Assembly: GCA_022447925.1 (NCBI GenBank) | Contig: JAKUTS010000003.1 | Location: 1 to 64,000, forward strand | From: SAR202 cluster bacterium | Lineage (GTDB): Bacteria > Chloroflexota > Dehalococcoidia > Lucifugimonadales > UBA2962 | Direction: 5' to 3' | DNA: 64,000 nt | Part shown: positions 39,753-50,400 of the stretch, piece after piece | How positions within the stretch are numbered: the first letter of the stretch is position 1 | How the letters are laid out: each line of letters opens with the position of its first letter | Translations under genes and position numbers: made by a program | The notes under the pieces: model-generated | What the model was told of the DNA's origin: nothing | Databases searched by the model: none | What the model saw: only the letters and a program-made list of their open reading frames with translations

Positions 39753-41408
39753 ATGAAGAAGTTCGGTTTATTTATAGTATTTTTATCTATCGCATTAATT
39801 GTTGGTTGTGGAGACGGTTCTACTTCCGAAGAAATTCCAGCTGTAGCAGAGCAGGAAATAAGGCTGACGGATGCGATTCCGGAAAACCCTGTTAATCAAC
39901 CAGTTGCGGAAGGTGTCTTTAGGCGGATATGGTCTGATCCACCGACACTTGATCCAGCACTAGTATCAGACACAACTTCTATGGGTATTGTTGCTGAAGT
40001 TTTTAGTGGTTTAGTGACATTAAACACTGATTTGAGGCTTGAGCCAGATTTGGCAGAAAGTTGGGAGATTAGCAGTGATGGAACTGTTTATACATTTAAA
40101 ATTAGCGAGAATGCCAAATTTCATAATGGTAAGCAGGTAACTGCAACAGATTTTAAGTGGTCTTTAGAAAGAGCTGCTAATCCGCAAACAGTATCACCAG
40201 TTGCTGAAACATATCTTAACGATATCGTCGGTGTAATGGATGTAATTGAAGGCAGAGCGTCAGAGATAACAGGAATTAAAGTAATAGATGATCGAACTTT
40301 ACAGATTACTATTGATGCTCCAAAGGCATATTTTCTAGCTAAATTAACCTATCCCACCGCATTTGTCGTTGACCGGGAAAACGTAGAGTCTGGTGGTCAG
40401 ACTTGGACTGATGAAATTAACGGCACAGGTCCATTTAAACTCAAAGAATACAAAATTGGTGAACGAATTGTTCTAGAAAGATTTGATAATTTGGATGAAA
40501 ATGCGGGTGGTGTTGATTTAATTGTTATGAATCTGGCCGGCGGCCAGTCGATGGCAATGTATGAAAATAACGAAATAGATATAACTGGAGTAGGACTTTT
40601 TGATTTGGAACGAGTTCTAGATCCTAATGAGCCATTGAATCGTGAATTAGTGATAGCTCCACCAGATTTTTCCATTTCATATATTGGTTTTAATACGCAG
40701 ATGGCACCGTTTGATGATGTGAAATTTAGACAAGCGTTAAACCATGCAATAGATAAGAAGTTAATTGCTGAAGAAGTTTTATCGAATCTTGTAACACCAG
40801 CTTATGGGATATTACCTCCAGGTTTTCCTGGATATAACGAACAATTAGAAGGTCTAAGGTATGATTCGGAATTAGCTAAACAGTTGCTAGCGGAATCAAA
40901 GTATTCAGACGGTGCAACAAGGCCTAGAATTGTCGTTACTGTTCCAGGAAGAGGCGGGAGTGTTGGCCTTGATATGGAGGTAATTTTAGAAATGTGGAGG
41001 CAGGTTTTGGGGGTGGAAGTGGAAATTCAGCAGGTTGAATGGGCCACATATTTAGAAGACTTGAATCAGAATAAATTCCAAGCATTTGCTGGGCTTGGAT
41101 GGGAAGCAGATTACCCTGACCCACAGGATTTTCTAGACATATTGTTTCATTCTGACAGCAAACTTAATCATGGTAAGTATTCCAACGGTCAGGTTGACTT
41201 AATCTTAGAAAATGCCCGGATCAACCCAGACCCAGTTGACAGAGTTGAACTCTATCAAGATGCTGAGCAATTAATAGTTACGGATGCTGCTTGGGTTCCC
41301 TTATGGTTTGAAGGAGAAAGGCATGTTTTAATCAAACCTTACGTAAAAGGTTATAGATTAACACCAATGACGGTGCCTAAACTAAGCCAGGTCAAGATAG
41401 AAAAGTAA
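39753..41408 (+). CDS. ABC transporter substrate-binding lipoprotein, family 5 (peptide/opine type)
   Basis: Lipobox ALIVGCG; DPPTLDPALVSDTTSMGIVAEVFSGLVTLN, LAESWEISSDGTVYTFKI. Confidence 0.93.
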   Translation: MKKFGLFIVFLSIALIVGCGDGSTSEEIPAVAEQEIRLTDAIPENPVNQPVAEGVFRRIWSDPPTLDPALVSDTTSMGIVAEVFSGLVTLNTDLRLEPDLAESWEISSDGTVYTFKISENAKFHNGKQVTATDFKWSLERAANPQTVSPVAETYLNDIVGVMDVIEGRASEITGIKVIDDRTLQITIDAPKAYFLAKLTYPTAFVVDRENVESGGQTWTDEINGTGPFKLKEYKIGERIVLERFDNLDENAGGVDLIVMNLAGGQSMAMYENNEIDITGVGLFDLERVLDPNEPLNRELVIAPPDFSISYIGFNTQMAPFDDVKFRQALNHAIDKKLIAEEVLSNLVTPAYGILPPGFPGYNEQLEGLRYDSELAKQLLAESKYSDGATRPRIVVTVPGRGGSVGLDMEVILEMWRQVLGVEVEIQQVEWATYLEDLNQNKFQAFAGLGWEADYPDPQDFLDILFHSDSKLNHGKYSNGQVDLILENARINPDPVDRVELYQDAEQLIVTDAAWVPLWFEGERHVLIKPYVKGYRLTPMTVPKLSQVKIEK

Positions 41409-41466
41409 TCAAATAACAACTGGAAGATAACTATTAATCAATATAATCATCTAGCGGGTACGTGAA

Positions 41467-42396
41467 ATGTGGATCTATATCGTTCGCAGATTGGTGTGGA
41501 TCCCGATTCTTCTTTTATTTGTGTCGTTAGTTACCTTTGCTCTGGGTAGATTTGGACCTGGTGACCCAGTTGTTGTGATGCTAGGTAATCGTTATGACGA
41601 AAGTACAGCTGAGCGATTAAGGGATGAACTAGGATTAAACAGGCCGTTCGTAGTCCAATACGGTGATTATATGTGGGGTTTTTTTAGAGGTGATTTTGGA
41701 GAGAGTCTTAGATTTAGGGGTAGGCCGGTACGTGATTTAATACTTCCGAAGATGTGGGTATCGGCCCAGCTTGGTTTTGCTGCTTTGATAATTAGCGTCG
41801 GTGTAGGTTTGCCACTTGGCTTTTATATTGCAACTCGCCAAGGTAGTTGGATTGATCCGACATCTGTAGCCTTGAGTCTTTTTATTATGTCTATTCCAGT
41901 AATGGTAATTGCCCCGGCATTACTTTGGGTAGGGTGTCTCAAATTAAGTTGGTTTCCATGCTCCGGATGGGGTGGTTTCTTTGATTCTCGATTGGTAATA
42001 CCTGCAATTGTAATGGGAGTACCTGGTATAGCAGGCATGACAAGGATTATGCGTGCCAGTACGCTGGACGTGTTAGGTCAGGATTTCATCCGTACAGCTC
42101 GAGCTAAGGGTCTTTCTAATTGGAAAGTCAATTCAGTTCATGTTTTTCAAAATGCGATGATCCCAATAGTGACTATTTTGGCCTTCTCTTTTGCAGGTCT
42201 AATAGGAGGAGCTTTTATTACTGAAACTATTCTTGGAATTCCTGGAATAGGTAGATTCGCGGTTGACTCAATTTTTGATCGTGATTATCCAGTAATTATG
42301 GCTATTACTTTAATTGGATCGATAGCTTTTGTCATTGCGAATTTAATTGCGGACATATCTTATGCATTTATTGATCCTCGAATAAGGTTGAATTAG
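41467..42396 (+). CDS. ABC transporter permease, DppB-like
   Basis: YIVRRLVWIPILLLFVSLVTFAL..GDPV; DFIRTARAKGLSNWKV. Confidence 0.93.
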   Translation: MWIYIVRRLVWIPILLLFVSLVTFALGRFGPGDPVVVMLGNRYDESTAERLRDELGLNRPFVVQYGDYMWGFFRGDFGESLRFRGRPVRDLILPKMWVSAQLGFAALIISVGVGLPLGFYIATRQGSWIDPTSVALSLFIMSIPVMVIAPALLWVGCLKLSWFPCSGWGGFFDSRLVIPAIVMGVPGIAGMTRIMRASTLDVLGQDFIRTARAKGLSNWKVNSVHVFQNAMIPIVTILAFSFAGLIGGAFITETILGIPGIGRFAVDSIFDRDYPVIMAITLIGSIAFVIANLIADISYAFIDPRIRLN

Positions 42397-42398
42397 AT

Positions 42399-43355
42399 TT
42401 GAAGCTCGAATCCTTTTTTCATCTTATAAAAAGTAACGATCGGCATTTGCCCAGATTCATCCAGCGTTTGCTTCGTAAAAAAATTGCGATGGTATGTATA
42501 TTGGCACTTGTAGTTCTTTATACCTGTGGCATATTTGCGGAATGTGTGAGTCCGTATGGTTATACAGATCAAGATTATTCATCTATATTACAATCTCCAA
42601 ATTCTGATCACTGGGCAGGTACAGATAGGACAGGCAGAGATGTGTTAACCAGGACATTATGGGGGGTTCAAAACACATTGATACTCACTGTTGTAGCAAT
42701 GTTAACTGGCGGGTTAGTAATAGGATTAACATTGGGTCTAGTTGCAGGATACATGGGTGGTAAAACAGACGGTGTAATAATGCGTGTGGGGGAGGTTTTT
42801 GCATCATTCCCAGATATTTTATTGGTAATAATTCTTGCTGCTACGTTAAGGCCCAGAATTTTGGAATTAGCGCGGTGGTTGGAAGATACCACAGCCCTTG
42901 AGGGAATTGTAAGGACTGGTGTCGTAGACTATTTTGTAGTTTCTTTTGCTCTGGTTGCTTTCGGCTGGGTGGGTATGGCGAGATTAGTTCGGGGTCAAAT
43001 ATTGGCTTTAAGGGAGACAGATTATATACAGGCGGCAAGGGCGATTGGAGCGTCGACAAAGCGTATTTTGTTCATGCATTTACTACCGAATTGTATTAGT
43101 GTGATTGTTGTAACGGTCAGTATGGGTATGGGTGCATTAACTGGAACAGAGATTGTGCTCAGCTGGCTTGGGTTAGGTATACAACCTCCAAGGCCAAGTC
43201 TTGGAACGATGCTTTTGGGAGCAGGGAATATTGGCACCTTGCGTGATACCCCCTGGGAATTACTAGTCCCGGGATTGGCAGCTTTTATAATGGTGGTTGC
43301 TTGGAATTTGCTTGGAGATGCATTAAGTGATGCATTAAATCCAAGAACCCGTTAA
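42399..43355 (+). CDS. ABC transporter permease, DppC-like
   Basis: HWAGTDRTGRDVLTRTLWG; DYIQAARAIGASTKRILFMHLLPN; LSWLGLGIQPPRPSLGTML. Confidence 0.93.
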   Translation: MKLESFFHLIKSNDRHLPRFIQRLLRKKIAMVCILALVVLYTCGIFAECVSPYGYTDQDYSSILQSPNSDHWAGTDRTGRDVLTRTLWGVQNTLILTVVAMLTGGLVIGLTLGLVAGYMGGKTDGVIMRVGEVFASFPDILLVIILAATLRPRILELARWLEDTTALEGIVRTGVVDYFVVSFALVAFGWVGMARLVRGQILALRETDYIQAARAIGASTKRILFMHLLPNCISVIVVTVSMGMGALTGTEIVLSWLGLGIQPPRPSLGTMLLGAGNIGTLRDTPWELLVPGLAAFIMVVAWNLLGDALSDALNPRTR

Positions 43356-43357
43356 AT

Positions 43358-44752
43358 TTAGGATTTTCGTCTAAAGCGGCGCGTGCTAATTACGGCAATA
43401 AATAAGAACATCGAAACCACGCCGATTTCAGTCCCATTGTCAGATTGAGTGTTACAAGAGCCAGAAGTGGATTGTAATTGGGTAGACTGGTTATTATCAA
43501 TTGAGTCTGCAACAGTCCGTCCTCCAGCCTTTGGAGTTAAGGTGAACGCTTCAACTGTTGGGTAGCTAACAGCTGTGGGCTTAGATTCAGCTATATTGGG
43601 CGGTACGTATGGACTAGCGCCTAATTCACTTCTCCATGCGTTGGTGAGTTCAAGGCGATCCATTCCATATACGGACATTAAAGCATCATCCATGTTCGTA
43701 CCGTCTTGGTGCAGCTTTAATAGCTGGCGCATTCCTGAGTTGCCTTCAAGAAAAATCATGTATTCCACAATACTTCTCGATTGTCCATAGAAAATTATGA
43801 TGTCTTCGGGATCACCTGGCAAAATCTGCATAAAAAGGTGGGGCAGCAATCTATCTGCTGCTATAGCAAATTCTAAAGCGTAGCTGTATGAATACCCGGG
43901 TTCAATATTCCCGTATTCAGCTAATCCTTCATGGAGCCATGAGGGTATTCTACGAAATATGCTGTGACCTGCCCGGTGATTTAAAATATGGGTTACTTCA
44001 TGCGAAGCTGTTCCATTGGCCATAGATCCGCCAACAAGTATCACTAAACTACCCTCTTCATTGAATGCCATGCCTTCTGTTATTAATTCTCTTCCAACTG
44101 CTGCGCTACCAATCGGCAGGGCATCTAGCATTTCTTTTTGGTTGTTATATAACGTTACTCTAATAGGTTCGCTAGTCTCAGCGCCAAGAACTGGTCCCAT
44201 ATTTTTTAAGGTGTCAATGATTACTTGTAATATGGTTTCTGCTCTTGATTGAATCGGACCATGGAATGCTACAGTAACTTCATCTTTAGATACTCGATCC
44301 CAGTCAAATCGAGCATCCTCATAAATAAGTTCTTGAGGTTCAGTATTATAAACATTTTGATTGGAATCTTGGATTTCAAACGTGTATTTTATTATTGTTT
44401 CTGGCGGTATATATCCAGCTAGGGTATTGGTACTATAAAACAACTCAGCATTAACTGTATCGGCAGGGTCATATGAAAGATATTCATAAACTCCAGTGGT
44501 TATTAATCCTATCTTGAACCTAACAGCTATTGATTCAATCTTGCTTGTCGATGTCGCTTTAACTTTAAATCGGATTCCTTTTGGGAATTCACTTGTTGCT
44601 GAAAAATCGATCACCTCGATAGGGGGATTGGTAGCATTAATGGAAGTCGTTGGCAGGATTAGTAATAAACCAAAAACTAAGATTAATATTGATGCTGATG
44701 AAATATTTTTAATACAAGTTGGGATCATATTTTGCCATGATAACTGATTCAA
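43358..44752 (-). CDS. Exported peptidase-MA-like protein with C-terminal Cys/TM/Arg tail
   Basis: N-terminal signal/TM; GTASHEVTHILNHRAG and WLHEGLAEYG; C-term SGSCNTQSDNGTEIGVVSMFLFIAVISTRRFRRKS. Confidence 0.75.
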   Translation of the reverse strand: MNQLSWQNMIPTCIKNISSASILILVFGLLLILPTTSINATNPPIEVIDFSATSEFPKGIRFKVKATSTSKIESIAVRFKIGLITTGVYEYLSYDPADTVNAELFYSTNTLAGYIPPETIIKYTFEIQDSNQNVYNTEPQELIYEDARFDWDRVSKDEVTVAFHGPIQSRAETILQVIIDTLKNMGPVLGAETSEPIRVTLYNNQKEMLDALPIGSAAVGRELITEGMAFNEEGSLVILVGGSMANGTASHEVTHILNHRAGHSIFRRIPSWLHEGLAEYGNIEPGYSYSYALEFAIAADRLLPHLFMQILPGDPEDIIIFYGQSRSIVEYMIFLEGNSGMRQLLKLHQDGTNMDDALMSVYGMDRLELTNAWRSELGASPYVPPNIAESKPTAVSYPTVEAFTLTPKAGGRTVADSIDNNQSTQLQSTSGSCNTQSDNGTEIGVVSMFLFIAVISTRRFRRKS

Positions 44753-45360
44753 TTTCTCTTACTAATCTGTCTAACAACTATTAAAAACCTTTGGATAGAA
44801 GTAATAATAGTTACAACGGCTAGTATGCCCATAATTATTTCGAGCATGGTTAACCACCAGTTTGCGACTAACAAGCCAATAAAAAGGCATATAATCCTTT
44901 CTGGTCTTGCCATTAATCCCGTTTTACATTCTATTTTTAAAGCTTCCGCTCTGGCACGAATATAGCTAACAGTTAAAGACCCGCCTAATCCAACTAATGT
45001 GAGTGAGGCCCCAACTGCGTTATCGTTCATGCTGAAGTATATTGTTAAGCCCAAAAATATAGCTATTTCACCGATTCGATCTGATAGTGAATCAATAAAA
45101 GCACCTAATTTAGTCACATTGTCGGTCAATCTTGCGACTGCACCGTCAAATAAGTCCATTATTCCGGATAAAAGCATAATAATGGCTGCAAAGAGAAAAT
45201 GATTATTAATTGATGTGTCTGCAATTAAATAGGCGCTAACAATTGCAAGGGCTAGTCCGATAAGGGTGACCAAATTTGGTGAAAGTCTTAATTTAATTAA
45301 GAATTTTGCTATTGGAATTTCAAAATATCTTGCAGTAATGTTTCTTATTTTATAAAGCAT
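44749..45360 (-). CDS. CDP-alcohol phosphatidyltransferase (candidate PI/PI-phosphate synthase)
   Basis: DLFDGAVARLTDNVTKLGAFIDSLSD matches D-x2-DG-x2-AR-x8-G-x3-D-x3-D. Confidence 0.9.
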   Translation of the reverse strand: MLYKIRNITARYFEIPIAKFLIKLRLSPNLVTLIGLALAIVSAYLIADTSINNHFLFAAIIMLLSGIMDLFDGAVARLTDNVTKLGAFIDSLSDRIGEIAIFLGLTIYFSMNDNAVGASLTLVGLGGSLTVSYIRARAEALKIECKTGLMARPERIICLFIGLLVANWWLTMLEIIMGILAVVTIITSIQRFLIVVRQISKRN

Positions 45361-45375
45361 TAAAATCTAAAGGCG

Positions 45376-46578
45376 TCAGATTGACCAGACGATTGGGCGA
45401 TCAGTACTTTTAACTTTACCACTTTTCGTCACATTTAATTTTAATTGTTTTTTATAAACCTTGAGTACTTTGTCAGTTACTTTTGCCCAGTTATATTGTT
45501 CGACATCTTTATTGCCAGATGCGATTAATTTTTTAGTTAGCTTTTTATCTTCAATGAGCCTGGATATGCTTTTAACTATCTCATAGGAGTTTTTTGGGGG
45601 TACTAATAAACCATTTCTCTCATTAGTTATTACACTAGAATACCCCTCTATATTTGTTGCAACTAATGGAGTGCCCGCAGCCATGGCTTCAATTAGTACG
45701 ATACCGAAACTTTCATTTCCGGTAGCCGGACTACAATAAATATCTGCAGTTTTATAAAAGGATGCTTTGATTTCGTCAGAAACACTTCCTACAAAAGTGA
45801 TGTCTTTTAAGTTTCTTTCGCTCATTATCCTGTAACAGTCACCATCAGGTTCGCCTGAGCCTACCACGATCAGTCTTAGTTTTGGGTAATCCCATTTTAA
45901 AGTTCCATATGCTTCTAATAAATATTTTAGTCCTTTGCGCTTAGCCAGAGCTCCCACCCACAATAGATTTATATGATCGTCTTTATATTTTTCAAGCGGA
46001 AGTGCACGTGAATAAAATTCGACATTGACTCCGTTTGGAATGATGTCATATTCACCTGGATAATGTTGGCTTATGAATTGTCTAGCAGGTTCCGAAACAG
46101 CGATTTTCCCATGAAGTCTTTTGAAATATGGATTACCTACCCAGCTAAGGCCCATACGATACACTTTATGTCCGCCGTATGTATGGAATGTGCCTATATT
46201 AACTGAATTTGACAGAGCTAAGGTATTGACCGTAAGGGAGCCTGCGAAGGGTTCATGAAAATGTAAGACATCAAAGTTTTCATTTGCAAGCATTGCTTGA
46301 ATTCGCCGTCTATTCCAAAGAGATACCGATACCCTTGCCCAATTACCACCGCTGGGAATAATGATAGGTCTATCAAATGGGATGAAATCCAAGTCATCAA
46401 TTAAATCGTTTTTAGAACAAGGGGCAATTATTTTGACAGTATAGTCGCGGCTGCGAAGTTCAGTAGCTAAATTCTGAACGTGATCCCGTACTCCGCCATG
46501 AGCTGAATGATCATATGCTGAAACTATACCGATTTTTATCGGAGCTTTCGTTTTGGAGGATAATATTTGTCGATTCAA
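45376..46578 (-). CDS. GT4 glycosyltransferase, PimA-like
   Basis: GGVRDHVQNLATELRSRDYTVKIIAP, FDVLHFHEPFAGSL, GTFHTYGG, ESFGIVLIEAMAAGTPLVATNIEGY; resembles mycobacterial PimA as recalled. Confidence 0.82.
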   Translation of the reverse strand: MNRQILSSKTKAPIKIGIVSAYDHSAHGGVRDHVQNLATELRSRDYTVKIIAPCSKNDLIDDLDFIPFDRPIIIPSGGNWARVSVSLWNRRRIQAMLANENFDVLHFHEPFAGSLTVNTLALSNSVNIGTFHTYGGHKVYRMGLSWVGNPYFKRLHGKIAVSEPARQFISQHYPGEYDIIPNGVNVEFYSRALPLEKYKDDHINLLWVGALAKRKGLKYLLEAYGTLKWDYPKLRLIVVGSGEPDGDCYRIMSERNLKDITFVGSVSDEIKASFYKTADIYCSPATGNESFGIVLIEAMAAGTPLVATNIEGYSSVITNERNGLLVPPKNSYEIVKSISRLIEDKKLTKKLIASGNKDVEQYNWAKVTDKVLKVYKKQLKLNVTKSGKVKSTDRPIVWSI

Positions 46579-46620
46579 TTCGACTTCTTTCGTTTTATGT
46601 TAGAACGCTTTTAATCCTAG

Positions 46621-47700
46621 CTATTCAGTTCCCGATATAAAGTTCTCAACCATTGTTCTAGCTTCTGAATCAGTATATTGATCTAGAGGTGATTTCATGA
46701 AATATGCAGATGGCCCAGCAATTGGACCGGATTCCCCACGATCTAATCCAATTTTTGCACATCTTATTGCATCAATTACTACACCAGCTGAATTTGGGCT
46801 ATCCCAAACCTCAAGCTTTAATTCCATATTTAGTGGTGCGTCACCGAATCCTGTGCCTTCCATTCTGATGTAACACCATTTTCTATCCTTTAACCAAGGC
46901 ACATGGTCACTGGGACCAATGTGGATATCTTCTTTTTTCATTTCATAGTCAAGCTGAGACGTCACAGACTGTGTTTTAGATATCTTCTTTGTTACTAAAC
47001 GGTCTCTTTCAAGCATATTTAGAAAGTCGGTGTTTCCGCCGAAGTTAAGCTGATAGGAATCATTTAATTTAACTCCACGATCCATCATTAGCCTGGTTAG
47101 TACACGATGGACTATTGTTGCGCCAACCTGAGATTTAATGTCATCGCCAATTATAGGTACTCCGGCTTCTCTAAACCTTTGTTGCCAATAATCTCCTGCA
47201 CCGCTTGCTATGAAAACGGGTACACAATTTATAAATGCGCATTTTGCTTGAAGTACTTGTTCTACATACCATTTTGTGGCCTCTTCAGACCCTACGGGTA
47301 AATAATTTATCACCACATCCACTTCTTTTTCACGCAGGATATTCGCGACGTCATCTGTGCTACCATCCGATTTCTCAACAACCTCTGACAGATATTTGCC
47401 AATTCCATCGTGTGTCATGCCGCGTTGAACCTTTACGCCTAGATTTGGTACGTCGGCAAATTTAATTGTATTGTTTGGCTCAGCAAATATAGCCTCAGAT
47501 ACGTCTAGGCCGACTTTGTTTTTATCTACATCAAAAGCAGCTACTATTTTAATGTCGCCTATGCCATATTCTCCAAGCACAGGATGCATGAGGCCAGGTA
47601 CTTCTGAACTAGAATCAGAGTCTGCATATTTACTAATCCCTTGTACTAAGGATGATGCGCAGTTTCCTACTCCGATTATTGCAACGTTAATGTTTCCCAT
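46621..47700 (-). CDS. ino1: Inositol-3-phosphate synthase, actinobacterial/archaeal-type
   Basis: [75 protein letters not shown]. Confidence 0.95.
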   Translation of the reverse strand: MGNINVAIIGVGNCASSLVQGISKYADSDSSSEVPGLMHPVLGEYGIGDIKIVAAFDVDKNKVGLDVSEAIFAEPNNTIKFADVPNLGVKVQRGMTHDGIGKYLSEVVEKSDGSTDDVANILREKEVDVVINYLPVGSEEATKWYVEQVLQAKCAFINCVPVFIASGAGDYWQQRFREAGVPIIGDDIKSQVGATIVHRVLTRLMMDRGVKLNDSYQLNFGGNTDFLNMLERDRLVTKKISKTQSVTSQLDYEMKKEDIHIGPSDHVPWLKDRKWCYIRMEGTGFGDAPLNMELKLEVWDSPNSAGVVIDAIRCAKIGLDRGESGPIAGPSAYFMKSPLDQYTDSEARTMVENFISGTE

Positions 47701-47943
47701 ATTTCTCCCAATTATGCACAGCCTTTAAGTATTCATTTGATTTGAGGTACTATGATGGCTGCAATCAGTGATATTTATTCTTAATACAAATTTATTGTTA
47801 ATTGTATACGCAGAATTAACTACATGCACTAGCTGACAGGTTAAAAAAACTGCAGCAATAAGACATACAGCATCTTAGCATCAGTTTTATGCCAGTAACA
47901 AGTTTAAATCATCCCTACTTTTTTTCCGTTATAAAGTATATTT

Positions 47944-49134
47944 TTATATAACTCCATTATGTTTAAGAGACTTTATTTGGTTCAGCTCTATACCTAGTAA
48001 TTCTGTTAAAACTTCTTCAGTATTTTGGCCGAGTAGAGGAGGGGGAGTTATATCGATTTCAGAGTTGCCGACTTTGATTGGGCAACCAATAGCTTTGTAT
48101 TCACCTCGATCAGGATCATTCAAATTAACAATCATTTGACGCTCTGATAGATGTTCATCATTTAATAGCTCTACCGTGTCTTTTACAGGACTACATGGGA
48201 TTCCCAAATCGCTCAGTATTTCCATAATTTCGTTTTTTGAATGAGTCTTTGTCCACGCAGCAATAATTTCGTATATCTCATCAGCATGTTCTTTGCGACT
48301 ATCTTCAGTTTCGTAAATTTTGTTTCCAATCAAATTAGAATTACCAGAAAGTGCTAGCAGGCTTTCCCATGCATCACCGGTAATAACCATAGTTACATAG
48401 TCATTAGGCCCATTGGGCCTGCATGGGAAAACACATTTTGGACTATCCCAAACACTGTTTCCGGACCTTTTAACTGCTTGGCCATCATTAAATGTTTCAA
48501 CAAATCGCACTCTCAGCAGATTTAGCACAGCGTCCTGCATCGATATATCGACAGATGGAGCTTCGCCGCATAGGTCTCTTTGTCTCAAGGCTGCAAGAAT
48601 GCCGATTGCGCAATGTAACCCAGAACCCGAATCACCAATGCCTGTTGAAGTAAATAATGGAGGTCCTTCATTGAAACCGTTAGTGCTCATCGCACCGCCA
48701 GCAGCTTGAGCGACATGCTCATAGCTTTTTAAATTTGAATTTGGCCCACTATTTCCGAATCCCTTTATCGAAGCATAAACAACATGAGGATATTTTTCAT
48801 TAAGATAGTTTTTGCTTAGACCAAACTCCTCCATGCGCCCAGGTGCGTAATTTTCGATAACGACATCCGAGATTTCTAGCAACTTTTTGAATATAGAGAT
48901 TCCTTCTCGATTTTTCAAATTTAGGGTCATGCTTTTTTTATTGGCATTAAAAACCAGGAAGTAAAAGCTATCAATATTTTCATTGCCAGCCATTTCCCAA
49001 CGGGTTCTATCTCCTTTCCCTGGCTCCTCAATTTTGATGACATCTGCGCCTAGCCAAGCTAATAATTGAGTGCATGATGGGCCAGCTTGAACCTGGGTTA
49101 AATCAAGGATTCTGACACCGTTTAATGGCAACAT
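47944..49134 (-). CDS. CaiB/BaiF-family CoA-transferase
   Basis: LPLNGVRILDLTQVQAGPSCTQLLAWLGADVIKIEEPGKGDRTR. Confidence 0.95.
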   Translation of the reverse strand: MLPLNGVRILDLTQVQAGPSCTQLLAWLGADVIKIEEPGKGDRTRWEMAGNENIDSFYFLVFNANKKSMTLNLKNREGISIFKKLLEISDVVIENYAPGRMEEFGLSKNYLNEKYPHVVYASIKGFGNSGPNSNLKSYEHVAQAAGGAMSTNGFNEGPPLFTSTGIGDSGSGLHCAIGILAALRQRDLCGEAPSVDISMQDAVLNLLRVRFVETFNDGQAVKRSGNSVWDSPKCVFPCRPNGPNDYVTMVITGDAWESLLALSGNSNLIGNKIYETEDSRKEHADEIYEIIAAWTKTHSKNEIMEILSDLGIPCSPVKDTVELLNDEHLSERQMIVNLNDPDRGEYKAIGCPIKVGNSEIDITPPPLLGQNTEEVLTELLGIELNQIKSLKHNGVI

Positions 49135-49161
49135 AACGTTAAGCTCCTAATCCAATCTGTT

Positions 49162-50226
49162 TTAACCGGCTCCCGGTCCGCGTTCCATCGAGAATGGTTG
49201 CCATCTGATTAGCTTGGTATTAGGAAGGACATGAGGGTTTACGCAAGTTCTCGGCCATTTTCCAGACAAAACTAAAGTCAACTCTTGCCCGACTCTTCGC
49301 CGGGTTTCAGGACCCATCCTAAGAGAAGCTGATGCAACATGTGGGGTGATAATCACGTTATCCATTTTGAGTAAAGGGTTATCAGGGCTGGGGGGTTCTG
49401 TTTCTAAAACATCTAACCCTGCGCCAGCTATCCAGTTATTTTGTAGAGCTTTGATCAAAGCTTGTTCGTCTACAGTCGTGCCGCGACCTGTATTAATAAA
49501 CAGAGCATCATTTTTCATTAGTTTGAATTGTTTAGTAGACATCATCTGTTGTGCTTCTGTTGTGGACGGTGCATGCATGGATACTATATCTGAACGTTTC
49601 AATAAATCGTTTAAGCTGACAGGCTCAACTCCGTACTCTGACATTTTAAGTTCTTCAATATATGGATCATAAGCCAACATCCGGACACCGAAAGGCGCAG
49701 CTCTTTGAGCCGTTAAACGTGCAACATGACCGAATGAAATAAAGCCTAGGGTTAGCCCGTATAGTCTAGGGAGAGTAGATAGAGCAGGACGACCCTCCTC
49801 CCATCTTCCATCCCTTGACATTCGGTCTTGTACCAAAAGTCTACGAAATGTAGCAAGTATCAGCATCATTGCATGATCAGCAACTTCTTCAATGAATGTA
49901 TCAGGCACGTTTGTAACAGGTATGTTGTGCTCAGTAGCTGCATGAACGTCAATGGTGTCTGTACCAACACCTCCCATAGAAATGACTTTACATGATTCTA
50001 GGTTTTCAATTATTTTCCTTGTGATTTTTCTGCCTCTAGCTATGATGGCATCTGCGTAACGTACGGCATCTATAAATTCATCTTCTGACTCAGCGTCAAC
50101 TTCTATTATTTCGGCGTCAATTGCACTCAGTGCTTCCATTTCAAGATCGAATTTTCCATCAGCCATATCGAAAGTAACTTTACTAGGTTTTTGGGTGTAA
50201 ATTTTATATTTAGACATTTTCCTCAT
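49162..50226 (-). CDS. D-2-hydroxyacid dehydrogenase (NAD-binding)
   Basis: GLTLGFISFGHVARLTAQRAAPFGVRMLAYDPY, INTGRGTTVDEQALIKAL, GAGLDVLETEPP. Confidence 0.92.
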   Translation of the reverse strand: MRKMSKYKIYTQKPSKVTFDMADGKFDLEMEALSAIDAEIIEVDAESEDEFIDAVRYADAIIARGRKITRKIIENLESCKVISMGGVGTDTIDVHAATEHNIPVTNVPDTFIEEVADHAMMLILATFRRLLVQDRMSRDGRWEEGRPALSTLPRLYGLTLGFISFGHVARLTAQRAAPFGVRMLAYDPYIEELKMSEYGVEPVSLNDLLKRSDIVSMHAPSTTEAQQMMSTKQFKLMKNDALFINTGRGTTVDEQALIKALQNNWIAGAGLDVLETEPPSPDNPLLKMDNVIITPHVASASLRMGPETRRRVGQELTLVLSGKWPRTCVNPHVLPNTKLIRWQPFSMERGPGAG

Positions 50227-50400
50227 ATCACTGGTTTTAGGTATATTTTCATTACTTTGGTTTTAACTTAACTATCTTACAGAATAATGGTGATTAAAGT
50301 ATGTTGTCCAGCATTTTGTAGAAGGTGATCTTGACATGCCGGTAAAGCCGTTGCTAGCATTCTATCGATGAATGTGTCTAATCACATTAATTTCTCTTTA

